Assembly (NCBI GenBank): GCA_037043015.1
Contig: CM073329.1
Coordinates: forward strand, 3,736,648 to 3,800,647
Length of the DNA stretch: 64,000 nucleotides
Direction of reading: 5' to 3'
From: Bryum argenteum
Taxonomy: Eukaryota > Streptophyta > Bryopsida > Bryales > Bryaceae
In this document: positions 49,021 through 62,841 of the stretch, piece by piece
Layout: each line of letters begins with the position of its first letter
Position numbering within the stretch: the stretch's first letter is position 1
The notes under the pieces: generated by a model
Database searches by the model: none
Told to the model about the DNA's origin: nothing
Seen by the model: the letters and a program-made list of their open reading frames with translations, nothing else
Made by a program: the position numbers and the translations under genes

Positions 49021-51571
49021 AATGTTCGTTGGGTCGGTTAGTAAATCTTCTTCTGCAGATCTACCTAACTTAGTTTGAAGCATCCCCAAATTCCTGCACC
49101 AATCATTCCTATCATGCGAAGTTACCTTGTTTGGTGTCAAAGTTGATACTTTTATGCGGTTTTTGAAAAAGTAACCTTCACATTCTTTTTTCTTTTTCAA
49201 AGATTAGTTCCAACAATTGATGCCCAATTGGAACTTCAATATTAAAAAGAAAACAATCTTATGTGTGCACTCGTCGGGCAGTGCATGTTGACTAGATCAA
49301 GTGTCTCCAAAGTTTGTTACTCTAAAGCTTTTGATTGGTTTTTGTTTTGTTCATTCCCATTTTTTCATTATTTGAATTCTATTGTCTTGCTTGATGGTGC
49401 CATTGGAGGCAAAGGCGTGTAACAATGAGGTAATTATACAAAGCATGGGCCCCATCTTCTTGAATGCCATCAATGATATGGTGCCCGAGATAAAAATACC
49501 CTTTCTATATTCTTTAAAATTTATGTCAATGTAAGATTGAGCCACGTAAGTCTAATATGATTGTAGAAGCAAATTCTTGTTGAATGATGTTTAATGACCC
49601 AATTGATAAGTTTTTGTTGTAAGTTGGAACCTTATTGGAACTTTGGAAGTCAAACAAATAATGTTTGTAACTCAAGAAGGTACTCTTCTGTGAGCACTTT
49701 CTCTTGGGCAACGTACTCAACCATCAACCATCAATGTGGCCCTTGCCCAACTAAGCTTTTGGTATGTTTTTCTAGTCGTTGAGCCTCAAAGCTTTATTTG
49801 ATTGTTCAACCGTCCGATGTTGTGTATGTAGTTCTTTGACACTCTTGATTTGTGAAACCACTTCTTAAGTTTGATTAGTGATCATTATAATATCATACAC
49901 TATTAATCTTAAATCAACCTTCTTATTCATTCATTGAACTCAAATCTCCTGGACTACTTTCAATCAGTCTTTATTTTGAGCCAACGTTGTCAAACCGGGC
50001 AGGCCGCCCCCCCGGAAACACTTGTCCGCCCTGTTTGCTTGTGCGTTTACCTCAACACGCTTGATATGGCTAAGCTTTAAGGGGATCAAACCGGGCAGGC
50101 ATGCCGCTCGCCAAGGACAACTGGTCCGTCTGATCACCTCAACACGCCCGATATGACAGCCTTGTTTTGAGCCTCGAAGTTTGAAGACATTGTCAACAAA
50201 TCCTAAGGATGAGCTTTGTCAAATGATATATTCATTCTTATAAATCAAACAAGACAATTATATCATAAATAGGGTTATTGGTCAACCAACTTTAAGATCT
50301 TATTGTTATGAGTTTGAAATCTTAGAATCTTCTTTTGCTATTGCTCCATTTTGTACTACAAGACCCATAATTATGAGAGACTTCCATTGACTTGAAAGAG
50401 CTTGGCCCAAGTTGAAGCCTTGAAGGGTTAAGGAAAAGAGTTGACTTTTCAAGAGTAAGTGGTTTTGAACTTATTTTATTCTTTCGGAAATGAAAGTGTT
50501 TACTTTTTACTTACCAATTAAGTAACTATGAGAAGTCTAATTAACACCCAACACCTAAACGAAAATCTAATCTTCATAATTACTTCTAGAAGTGGATATG
50601 GCAGTTTAAGAACAAATAAGAGAGGAGCATAGTATTCCCTAATTAGTGGCGGTCAACCTCCTCCACCCATTGAACACCCTTGACCGTCACTTTCATTATG
50701 AAATACGTATGGTACTAGAATACGTACATCATATACGGAATCTGTACGCCGGCCACCGGGGACTGACGCTGACGATGGCGGCGGCATTTAGTGGATGACC
50801 GACAGAGGCGGTGACCGGTCACGCGGTCACCTGTAAATAATTGGGCGGGAAAACGGATTTGAATTTGAATGGGACCTATTTGAATTGGCGCCTCAATCGT
50901 TCGAATGCTGGCAAACTCAAGAGTGCTGAACAGCAGTCGGTCTCATTCATGATCCACTCGATCGATGCTTTGGTTCCGGACGTGTAGATTGTTGGAAGTC
51001 ATTCACGGAGTGACGCTTTGATTTCAGTGCGTCATGTAACCAGAAGGATTGGTGATGGTCGAAGAAGACGTACACTTCACTCATTAGGAATACTTGCGCA
51101 GGCACTTCTTCCGTCGGGTCAGTAGCTTCTGTCTGCATTTGTCTCTGCCGGCATATGTGAAATAATTCTCGCTTCGATCTGATGGATCGATTTGTCAAGT
51201 GCCAGCAATCCCGGTCGCGCGCGAGTCTATGTAGGTACAAATTAACACTCTCATACGTAAACAGTGTTCAAGTATAATTTATCACTTGGTGTTCGTGAAG
51301 ATCGACTTTCTGGAGAATTGAAGGGTTAGAATTCTAAAACATGCCTGCCTGTCGAAAACGTTAGTCGATCATAGTTAGCCAGTAGGTTGTTGATCGCAAC
51401 TGGCATTCAGATATTAAGTGGAACCCGAACTTGGGGTGCGTTACACGAGTTCTCTACTCCGCTAGCGATCGACATTCGGGTTGCATGCAGCCCAGAAATT
51501 GAGATTGAAGTTACTTGTATGCATGTCATCGTAGTTGTATCTTGAGTCTCATCCCCCGGTTTGCTCTGAGT

Positions 51572-52568
51572 GAATTCGAGCCCCGTACGTGTGCACACCA
51601 TAGAGGAGCATGCCAACTAGTTGTAGTTCATTGGATGAAATGCTATGTTTTGTTTTTGAGTTTAGACAGTCGCTTGAAAACGAAATCAATGGTCATCTGC
51701 ATATTAAGCTTACGGCGATCGAGTGCATGCACAGGATAGATATGAGCCTCGAATTATGCGAGGAAATTTTTTTCGTCATTATCTCCAACTCGGCTGTAGT
51801 CACTCACTCTCATGTTTGCTAGCAAGACGGTCCGCGTGCCGAGGTTGAGGTCTTGAACCATGCTACGAGGTACATCAAGTCCGTTTGATCACGATCACGA
51901 GTCATGTAGATGGGCATGTAAGTATAATTATGACGATGTAGAGCTTGATGTAGATTATGAAGCCTATGAATTGCAAAAGCGTGGTCGTCGGATTAATCCG
52001 TGTGCACTCTGTTCGATCCTACAGAGTACAGAGTGGTTCCAGGATTCTTTAATTCCGTGGGACTAATGATGACCAGCCATGAGAGAATTCGAGTCCCGTG
52101 TGCACACCATAGAGGAGCATGCCGATGAGTTGTAGTTCATTGGATCAAATGTTATGTCCTGTTTCTGAGTTTAGACAGTTCCTTGAAAACGTATTCTATG
52201 CTCATCTGCATAAGCTTACGGCGAGTGCATGGATTGGATGGATATGAGCCTCGAATTCACCGAGAAACTTTCTTCGTAATTATCCCCGACTCGGCTGTAG
52301 TCACTCACTCTCATGTTTGCGAGCAAGACGGTCCGCGTGCTGAGGTTGAGGTCTTGAACCATGATTGTCACTATTAACTACGAGGTACCAAAATCGTCAA
52401 TTCCGATGGGCAGTGGATGTAGAGCTTAGATGGGTAGTAGATGTAGAGCTTGGTTTAGAGCACTGAAGCCCATGAATTGCAAACTGTGGTCATCAGATTA
52501 ATCCGTGTGCACTCTGTTCGATCCTACAGACTGGTTCCAGGATTCTTTCTGTGGGACAAATGATGACC
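51572..52568. repeat. Internal 510-bp duplication (unit 3 copy)
   Basis: Same two-part structure as in unit 1. Confidence 0.8.
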
Positions 52569-52981
52569 AGCGGTTTCGGTAGTAATCCCTTCCAAATGAA
52601 TGCTCGGCCAAGGACTCACGGAAGAGAGCTGATGATCTCACGAATTCAGACATGAACCGAGATGTTGTCGATCATAGCATTACAATGAAATCGAGGTACG
52701 TACGTACGTGTTGAGACGTGAGCTTTCTTTCTGGCTGTCAATCACATGGCTCAGATTTCAGAGGTGAATTGCGTGGGCTGCATGCCCATGAACGAGGTTA
52801 TGTATGCAATGGAAACCCGATCACGATTCTGAAGCGGGTGGAGACGCATGTTCTGGCCCTACTTGACCTTACACCACGCGCTCGCGATTATTAATATTTG
52901 TGAAACATGATAGTTACCAGTGGGCACCTCTGTAACTTTGATTGTTGAACTTCGACGCGGAAGGAGCCATTTGAAGCTTAG

Positions 52982-53056
52982 CTAGTGCGGAGATACCAAT
53001 GCGTAACTAGTGCGGAGTTATCAATGCGTAACCAGTGCGGAGTTACCAATGCGTAA
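52982..53056. repeat. 25-bp tandem repeat, three units (unit 3 copy)
   Basis: Same three units as at 33362-33436. Confidence 0.88.
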
Positions 53057-54848
53057 CTACAACTATATCTGTAACATCAAACGTCTTTGGATTCGTTAAC
53101 TTTCTTTCCGTCGACCATATGACGACGGCGACCCCTTGTGGTCTTTGTTTTGGTGCGTCCCACCACCTGGAGCTTTCATTGTTGGTGGAAAGGGGAATGT
53201 CAAGTTGCGGCGGCCGAGAACAACCCTTAGTACATTGTCGTCGTTATTAGCTTCGAGGCAAGCTACTCTTGTGCGCAGCCGAGTTTCGTCACACATGTGC
53301 GGCTTAGAGAATACCTCGGATTTCTCGGATATGGCAAAGAAAAGTTCAGATGTGACACCAACAAGTAAGGGGAGTAGTGCGAGCTTTCTTTGTAGACTTG
53401 AAAAGCAAGCGATCGCACAACCATGTTAATATCTCGATACACTTACTTGTTTGTCTTACTCCACGTTCGAAGGTTCCAAGTTCGAGATAGTATCATGAAT
53501 GGCAATTCGAGCTAGCTTGTACCCCCCCCTCGGGTAGAATTCCGGCATTCAAGGTAACTAAGGCGAATTCATATGATTGTCTTGATATCCCGATTCTTTC
53601 GGGGCATTAAAAATCTTAAGAAAAAAACAAAAACAGGGGTCTCGTGGATCATTCATTAAATTCTAATAAAGTGTTGAAGCATGAAATTGAGCGTGTTCAA
53701 TTTCTCAAGCATTCTTCCAAGAAGCTTGTGACCAAATAATCATGCACGATTACCATTCCGAAAATAACGAGTTGAATGTTGTTCGAATTATGAGTTTTAG
53801 AACTCTTTCTTTGAAGATAAAATCTTTGGAGGTTCGCAATTGGTATTCATGAAAAGACGAAACCTTGGAAGGGGAAATTTGTGAAATTCAATAAATCGGT
53901 CTCGTGAATGGAAGTTTCAACAAACAAGGTGAATCATAGTATTTGTCAATATGGTACCTCGGAATTGGGTCACTTTTATGAGAAGGCTCTCGAAACTTTA
54001 AGTAAAGCAATTAAGCGGGGTTCATTTTGATATGCACCCACAGGATTAGTAAGTTTCAAAATGAATGCATTTTCATTGCAAAAAGATTCCAAATTCATAA
54101 CAAATCCATAGCAAATTCTTTGCAAAAAAGATTCGAAATTCATAGCAAATTCATTGCATTTTGCTTTCATTTTTATTGCACTTTCAAGGATACTGATCAG
54201 GATCACAGCTGGTCTGAAAAGAAGAAAACTGGTGATGATTTGTATGGCTAAAGAACTGATTGCCTTCCTAAACTGAAAGTTTGAGCAATTTGTACATCGG
54301 AATTCGTCGATTCTCTACACGTAGTATCAGATTGTAGTTTGAAACTAGTTAGAAGATATTCATCAAATGGATTACACACCAGAAATGGGTTGACCGCTCC
54401 CAAAACCAAAAAGTAAAACCAAAAAACATAGCAAATTAAAGAGCATTAGAGATTGTGAGGGCTCCACTTACAGCGACAACAATGACCACTGGCACGCCGG
54501 CTACGGTAGGTCAACTACCAACCTATGCTATAGCTTCTAAAATATATATATCCAGCCTTAGTCCTTTTCTCGGACATCCCACCCCCTTCATCACTCCTTG
54601 CATCTCCCCCGCACGCACATCCAATCTTGCTTCCCGTACATTTTACTCCACACGCTTCGCCAATCTTCAAAGATTTCCTAGAACTTCATTCCGGAATGAT
54701 CAGGCTCACAACCCACACCGTAATCTTCCAAACAATACGTTCACCCATCGGGCTTTACACAGTCATGATTGGGGCACCACATGTGATACACTGGTCATCC
54801 ATGGAATCTGGACATTCAAGGTTATATCTGCTTGATTTGACGTTATTT

Positions 54849-55783
54849 AGCCCTTTGCCATCACGAGAAGCAGAAGAACGAGGTTTATTCCTTCTCCTTT
54901 TCACGTCCTCTGAAACTCCCTCAGTTTATTTGATTATTTGTCGTCTTTATGCGCATTTATTGCGAGAATGTCGATGGAATGGGTGCTCAAGAAGAAGACA
55001 CAGTGCACTTGAGCATGTAGTGAATCAACAACGTAATGCACTTGCGAAGCAAAGGTACGTGGACGGGAAGAGCAAGCAATTTGCGAGTAATAGAACCATG
55101 TTTCTCTCTCCGAGTATGATGTTGGTGGCACTTAGTTGTGGTTGGGTGCACATGCGGGAGGCTCTCATGGCCGAACGAGCTCGAGGTTTGAGCATGCAAC
55201 GGCGGCGACCCTCCACATGAACTATCCGGAGTGAGTGATGGAGAACGCTTCGTCCCCTGCGGGGCCGTCACCGCCGGTCGCCGATTCGCTTGGAGAAATC
55301 ACCTGATCCTCCAACCTCTCACGAAGACATGAAGCTTGCCGATTCGGACTGATCGAATCGTTAGAAACCATGCATCCTGGTGGGAAACGCCTTCATCTCG
55401 ACCTCGAGAGTACGCACTCAATCCAATCCATATCAATCTGTTGCACGACGTCCATCTTGTTTAGAATCAATCTACACAAGACTCGTAACGTCTATATAAA
55501 TAGAAACTCAAAACCTTAACAATTAATGTGAATCGGTCGTTTGAATTCCTTGGGCGATGTGAGAATGTGTGTGGGTGCGGAGCGGCAACACAAGGATACC
55601 GATGTCACATCGGCAACCACCCACGGCGTCGGCAGCGCTGGTGGAGTTAACCACACGGTGGACTTCTTCAAGGAGCGGCGATCGCGGTGATGGACCAACT
55701 CAACGATCGGATCCAAGCTTAGTGCCCACCACTCTCGCGGCCATGACTTGATGCCAACGTCTCCATCGAGAAGAAGCCCGTGA
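54849..55783 (+). pseudogene. Headless 3' fragment of the PH-RhoGAP gene (unit 4)
   Basis: Same remnant exons as in units 2 and 3, with acceptors altered (ttgcgagaatg, acatgcggga) and several indels at CAG/CTG. The 197-codon open frame at 54627-55220 crosses the junction in a frame different from the RhoGAP frame in its first half and is considered fortuitous. Confidence 0.88.
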
Positions 55784-56703
55784 ATGAGTAGAATGATGAA
55801 TTGAGCAGTCATTTTTTTGTCTTTTCTGTTCTTGCAAAATTTTTTAAGTATTTGGATTGTGTAGAACTATCGGTTAGTCGATCAGTCGGTGTAAAATGTT
55901 TTAGTGTAGGAGTTGCAAGGAGATCGCTAGAACATCCATTTATCTCCTCATGTGGGATTGGATTTCAAGTGGACCCAGTGATCATCCTCGATTGAAATTG
56001 GGAGCGGCCCGGTTTCAGGGTCGGTCAGATTGACATTGATTACAACGATTAGTAGCTTTTAGCATTGGAAGCACCTTGTATAGCATTGCATTGGGGTGGT
56101 GCAAGCCCTCTCGTTTCATTTCATGAATGTTTGTTTTGAGCCGTCTTTCATTCAATCCCTTCAAATCTCTTCATTCTCTCCAAGTACACTTGGTGTCCTT
56201 GTAGTATTTTTCTACGGTTGTTGTGTACCTACATTGTTTTGTCATGCCATTTGTATGTGTTCTTGTTTTATAATGATTACACTTTGTAAGTCATGCAGGA
56301 TTTATGGTCATATGGATCAAGAAACTAGGTCATACGCATGGATGCATCGTGATTTTTGCGATCTGACATTTTGCGGTGCGGCACCCTCCGGATGATTTAC
56401 GAATTGATTTGTGAGGGTTATCTTTCAATCGACTTTAGACATTGCCCGTGCACTCAAAAATGATCCGATTGTGCGGTACAACCAATTGGGAGTCTACTAC
56501 GTCTTCAACCACATGGGAGTCTAGTACGTCTTCAACACAAATTTACACATCAACGAATAGATATAAAATATTTCTACTACCGTACTTCAAACAATATCAA
56601 TGAATAAGTGTTAGTATACATTGCTTCAATTTGATGTTGAATATGAAAATTTGAAATGAGCTTACAAATGTGTTCTCATCATTTTCATTTTTATCATAAT
56701 TAT

Positions 56704-57530
56704 GGGTGGAAGCACACTTGGGTGGATCAAAAAGTACGTTACGCCCTCTAAATCTTGTAAATTTGCTTGTTCAATGGCCTTTCTTGGACCCCTATACATC
56801 TTAAAGTACCAAATTTTTTTGGATTCAGCTAAAAAGAGTGATGAAGTGGGCAAATCACTTGACAATTTTTTTCAAAAATATTAGGAACATCTTGTAATTT
56901 GCACTTCTTGCTTTTTAGAAAAGTACGTTACAATGATCAAAAATGTTACAAAGTACTCCAACTTGGTAAGATTTGAGTTGCAAAGTACAAAAATAATTAT
57001 ATGGTTAGAGAGAGCACCTTCTAAGGTAACGTATGTAAGTTGTATCATTACTTTCCAAAAACTCATCCTTTCCTCACAATTTTTAGCGATCAAAGGGCAC
57101 ATTTTTGACATGATGTAATTTAGTCAAAAATTAAACTTTTTAGGTGGATTTTTGTGCATTCCACCATATTCATACAATCCCCACGTGGGGCATTTGTACC
57201 AACTCATTGTTTTTGGCACCAAAGGCTACTTCTAAGGAATCAAGATATGGTACTTAGCATGTACTCTTTGTACAATATTAAAAACTTCCGATGGGGATAA
57301 TTGTCATTATTGTGACTTTTATCACTAGCCCACAACCAAGTCTAGTAGTCCCCTTAATTCTCTTTAATTCACTATGATTTTTAACACTCAATGCTTCCTG
57401 TAAACCTTGTTTATTTGCAAATTAAGATTTCTAGTACCTAAAGTACCCATCAAAATTGGGCGTTGACTTTTGGTACTTCTTGAGTACAAGTATTTGTCCA
57501 AAAGTGATCCACCCTAGTATGCTTCTACCC
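56704..57530. mobile_element. Non-autonomous inverted-repeat element (unit 4 copy)
   Basis: Same ends as the other copies. The internal cagcag (about 27532 in unit 1) reads caatga here, another CAG-site difference. Confidence 0.7.
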
Positions 57531-58642
57531 TTATCAAGTTTATAATCATCAAGCAAGGCCTTGCATTTGGATTTAAAATACAACTGGTCACAATGTGCTG
57601 TGAGTAACAATCTTTTGAAGTATTTCATTACTTTGTGATGAGTCCAAAATGAGCATTAAATAGGGATTATTTGAGTCGACCTTTCTATTGATTGGATTTG
57701 AAATTTATCATTTTTATTATGAGATAAACATTATTAATTAGAACAACATATTAATTTACATAATTAAAAAACTGGCTTTTTAGCTGCTGCCCCAAATGGG
57801 TCAATTACAATATGGGGTTGTTATCATATGAATCAGACTCATCCAGGCCGGTTGGATTTATAACACATTCAACCACAATGAGAGTAACAATTTTTGAAGT
57901 ATTTGATTAATGTTTTGTTTCAAGAACTTTGTAATTATGCCATTCTTAATCTAGTGAGCGGGGATAGTAACTAAATATATTTATTTTACAAATTATATCA
58001 TAATTATTGAGGGGCTCACTAAGATGAAGGGCTGTAAGTAGTATTTCAACTTTGTTACAAGTGAATAATCGAATCAATAAAAAAAAAAATCAGTCAATCC
58101 CTGACCATAACCATTTCAATTCAATCAGAAATTGAAGAATATAAAGTTCTCCATGGCCAGGAAATTTCTTTATTAGCGCTCATGACTTAAATTATTTTAT
58201 TGGGCACCTGAAAAAAGTGATCACAAATTAAATGGTTGAAGCTCATTCTTCCTTCGAAGTGCACAACATGTTGAATGTCTCCTTTCCACTCAAAACTTCA
58301 TTTCGTGTGTAGCCACGCTACATGACTTGTTACTTTGAAGTTCTTTATGATTTTTATTTTTTACTAAGCAAATTAGTACTTTTAGCAAGAAAGGGGTTAA
58401 ATTTTTTCAACGCAAGTAGTAAATTCTTTAATCTAAAGTAAAAAGTTGTAACAGTTATATGATTGTGGATTATGAAACTTTTCATTGCTTGCGGTTGGAA
58501 ATAGTGAATGGAATTTAATCCATCCCTTGCCGATTTGATTCTCTGTTATGATCTCCACACATCGAAAGGAATCATAAAATTCAAATTCATCAGAATGATT
58601 ATTTGAAATACTTAATTGAAACTCATTAACTTCTTCTGTTAT

Positions 58643-58820
58643 CACTGCATTATTTTTTTTTTTTTTTTTTTTGAAACAAATTGAGACACCTCAATTGCAA
58701 GTAAAAAAATAGGTTACAACATGGTGGCCCCTGGCCGGGATCGGCCAGGGCAGGGCCGACACAGGATCGAACCATACACATACGGGGAACGACTAGGGTT
58801 ACGCCTTTGCATTATTTAAT
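58643..58820 (-). mobile_element. SINE-like retroposon (unit 4 copy)
   Basis: Same insertion. The left duplication is cactgcattattt; the right one reads cctttgcattattt. The B box is canonical here (ggttcgatcc on the minus strand). Confidence 0.73.
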
Positions 58821-61377
58821 GTTCGTTGGGTCGGTTAGTAAATCTTCTTCTGCAGATCTACCTAACTTAGTTTGAAGCATCCCCAAATTCCTGCACCAAT
58901 CATTCCTATCATGCGAAGTTACCTTGTTTGGTGTCAAAGTTGATACTTTTATGCGGTTTTTGAAAAAGTAACCTTCACATTCTTTTTTCTTTTTCAAAGA
59001 TTAGTTCCAACAATTGATGCCCAATTGGAACTTCAATATTAAAAAGAAAACAATCTTATGTGTGCACTCGTCGGCGGTGCATGTTGACTAGATCAAGTGT
59101 CTCCAAAGTTTGTTACTCTAAAGCTTTTGATTGGTTTTTGTTTTGTTCATTCCCATTTTTTCATTATTTGAATTCTATTGTCTTGCTTGATGGTGCCATT
59201 GGAGGCAAAGGCGTGTAACAATGAGGTAATTATACAAAGCATGGGCCCCATCTTCTTGAATGCCATCAATGATATGGTGCCCGAGATAAAAATACCCTTT
59301 CTATATTCTTTAAAATTTATGTCAATGTAAGATTGAGCCACGTAAGTCTAATATGATTGTAGAAGCAAATTCTTGTTGAATGATGTTTAATGACCCAATT
59401 GATAAGTTTTTGTTGTAAGTTGGAACCTTATTGGAACTTTGGAAGTCAAACAAATAATGTTTGTAACTCAAGAAGGTACTCTTACGTGAGCACTTTCTCT
59501 TGGGCAACGTACTCAACCATCAACCATCAATGTGGCCCTTGCCCAACTAAGCTTTTGGTATGTTTTTCTAGTCGTTGAGCCTCAAAGCTTTATTTGATTG
59601 TTCAACCGTCCGATGTTGTGTATGTAGTTCTTTGACACTCTTGATTTGTGAAACCACTTCTTAAGTTTGATTAGTGATCATTATAATATCATACACTATT
59701 AATCTTAAATCAACCTTCTTATTCATTCATTGAACTCAAATCTCTGGACTACTTTCAATCGAGTCTTTATTTTGAGCCAACGTTGTCAAACCAGGCAGCC
59801 GCCCCGGAAACACTTGTCCCCTGTTTGCTTGTGCGTTTACCTCAACACGCTTGATATGGCTAAGCTTTAAGGGGATCAAACCGGGCAGGCATGCCGCTCG
59901 CCAAGGACAACTGGTCCGTCTGATCACCTCAACACGCCCGATATGACAGCCTTGTTTTGAGCCTCGAAGTTTGAAGACATTGTCAACAAATCCTAAGGAT
60001 GAGCTTTGTCAAATGATATATTCATTCTTATAAATCAAACAAGACAATTATATCATAAATAGGGTTATTGGTCAACCAACTTTAAGATCTTATTGTTATG
60101 AGTTTGAAATCTTAGAATCTTCTTTTGCTATTGCTCCATTTTGTACTACAAGACCCATAATTATGAGAGACTTCCATTGACTTGAAAGAGCTTGGCCCAA
60201 GTTGAAGCCTTGAAGGGTTAAGGAAAAGAGTTGACTTTTCAAGAGTAAGTGGTTTTGAACTTATTTTATTCTTTCGGAAATGAAAGTGTTTTACTTTTTA
60301 CTTACCAATTAAGTAACTATGAGAAGTCTAATTAACACCCAACACCTAAACGAAAATCTAATCTTCATAATTACTTCTAGAAGTGGATATGGCAGTTTAA
60401 GAACAAATAAGAGAGGAGCATAGTATTCCCTAATTAGTGGCGGTCAACCTCCTCCACCCATTGAACACCCTTGACCGTCACTTTCATTATGAAATACGTA
60501 TGGTACTAGAATACGTACATCATATACGGAATCTGTACGCCGGCCACCGGGGACTGACGCTGACGATGGCGGCGGCGGCATTTAGTGGATGACCGACAGA
60601 GGCGGTGACCGGTCACGCGGTCACCTGTAAATAATTGGGCGGGAAAACGGATTTGAATTTGAATGGGACCTATTTGAATTGGCGCCTCAATCGTTCGAAT
60701 GCTGGCAAACTCAAGAGTGAGGCTGAACAGCAGTCGGTCTCATTCATGATCCACTCGATCGATGCTTTGGTTCCGGACGTGTAGATTGTTGGAAGTCATT
60801 CACGGAGTGACGCTTTGATTTCAGTGCGTCATGTAACCAGAAGGATTGGTGATGGTCGAAGAAGACGTACACTTCACTCATTAGGAATACTTGCGCAGGC
60901 ACTTCTTCCGTCGGGTCAGTAGCTTCTGTCTGCATTTGTCTCTGCCGGCATATGTGAAATAATTCTCGCTTCGATCTGATGGATCGATTTGTCAAGTGCC
61001 AGCAATCCCGGTCGCGCGCGAGTCTATGTAGGTACAAATTAACACTCTCATACGTAAACAGTGTTCAAGTATAATTTATCACTTGGTGTTCGTGAAGATC
61101 GACTTTCTGGAGAATTGAAGGGTTAGAATTCTAAAACATGCCTGCCTGTCGAAAACGTTAGTCGATCATAGTTAGCCAGTAGGTTGTTGATCGCAACTGG
61201 CATTCAGATATTAAGTGGAACCCGAACTTGGGGTGCGTTACGAGTTCTCTACTCCGCTAGCGATCGACATTCGGGTTGCATGCGGCATTTTAAATTGAGA
61301 TTGAAGTTACTTGTATGCATGTCATCGTAGTTGTATCTTGAGTCTCATCCCCCGGTTTGCTCTGAGTGAATTCGAGC

Positions 61378-62358
61378 CCCGTACGTGTGCACACCATAGA
61401 GGAGCATGCCAACTAGTTGTAGTTCATTGGATGAAATGCTATGTTTTGTTTTTGAGTTTAGGCAGTCGCTTGAAAACGAAATCAATGGTCATCCGCATAT
61501 TAGCTTACGGCGATCGAGTGCATGCACGGGATAGATATGAGCCTCGAATTATGCGAGGAAATTTTTTTCGTCATTATCTCCAACTCGGTTTGTAGTCACT
61601 CACTCTCATGTTTGCTAGCAAGACGGTCCGCGTCGTGCCGAGGTTGAGGTCTTGAACCATGCACGAGGTGCGAAGTCCGTTTGATCACGATCACGATCAT
61701 GTAGATGGGCATGTAAGTATAATTATGACGATGTAGAGCTTGATGTAGATTATCGAAGCCTATGAATTGCAAAGCGTGGTCGTCGGATTAATCCGTGTGC
61801 ACTCTGTTCGATCCTACTGAGTGCTGGGTGTTCCAGGATTCTTTAATTCCGTGGGACTAATGATGACCAGCCATGAGAGAATTCGAGTCCCGTGTGCACA
61901 CCATAGAGGAGCATGCCGATGAGTTGTAGTTCATTGGATCAAATGTTATGTCCTGTTTCTGAGTTTAGACAGTTCCTTGAAAACGTATTCTATGCTCATC
62001 TGCATAAGCTTACGGCGAGTGCATGGATTGGATGGATATGAGCCTCGAATTCACCGAGAAACTTTCTTCGTAATTATCCCCGACTCATTTGTAGTCACTC
62101 ACTCTCATGTTTGCGAGCAAGACGGTCCGCGTCTTTGAGGTTGAGGTCTTGAACCATGATTGTCACTATTAACTACGAGGTACCAAAATCGTCAATTCCG
62201 ATGGGCAGTGGATGTAGAGCTTAGATGGGTAGTAGATGTAGAGCTTGGTTTAGAGCACTGAAGCCCATGAATTGCAAAGCGTGGTCATCATTAATCCGTG
62301 TGCGCTCTGTTCGATCCCTGGTGGTTCCAGGATTCTTTACGTGGGACAAATGATGACC
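61378..62358. repeat. Internal 510-bp duplication (unit 4 copy)
   Basis: Same two-part structure, with more CTG-site changes (for example gtctttgaggttgagg for gtgctgaggttgagg at about 62132). Confidence 0.8.
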
Positions 62359-62767
62359 GGCGGTTTCGGTAGTAATCCTTCCAAATGAATGCTCGGCCAA
62401 GGACTCACGGAAGAGAGGCGATGATCTCACGAATTGAGACATGAACCGAGATGTTGTCGATCATAGCATTACAATGAAATCGAGGTACGTGCGTGCGTGT
62501 TGAGACGTGAGCTTTCTTTTCGTTGTCAATCACATGGCTCGGATTTCAGAGGTGAATTGCGTGGGTGCATGCCCATGAACGAGGTTATGTATGCAATGGA
62601 AACCCGATGCATCGTTCTGAATCGGGTGGAGACGCATGTTCGGCCCTACTTGACCTTACACCACGCGCTCGCGATTATTAATATTTGTGAAACATGATAG
62701 TTACCAGTGGGCACCTCAGAACTTTGATTGTTGAACTTCGGACTTGAAGGAGCCATTTGAAGCTTAG

Positions 62768-62841
62768 CTAGTGCGGAGATACCAATGCGTAACTAGTGCG
62801 GAGTTATCAATGCGTAACGGTGCGGAGTTACCAATGCGTAA
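62768..62841. repeat. 25-bp tandem repeat, three units (unit 4 copy)
   Basis: Same array. The third unit lost one base where the others read ccagtgcgg (a CAG): here it reads cggtgcgg. Confidence 0.86.

Larger units (their letters stand above)
45031..54848 (+). repeat. Tandem array, unit 3 (about 9818 bp)
   Basis: Same content and the same junction sequence at 45012-45035 as the unit 1/2 junction. The RhoGAP remnant is the most altered at CAG/CTG sites, and the SINE target duplications read ctttgcattattt instead of cactgcattattt. Confidence 0.93.

Noticed and set aside
54627-55220. 197-codon frame crossing the unit 3/4 junction
   Set aside because: It stays open only in unit 4 because of small indels at CAG/CTG. 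It is not in the RhoGAP frame across the junction and is absent in units 2 and 3.
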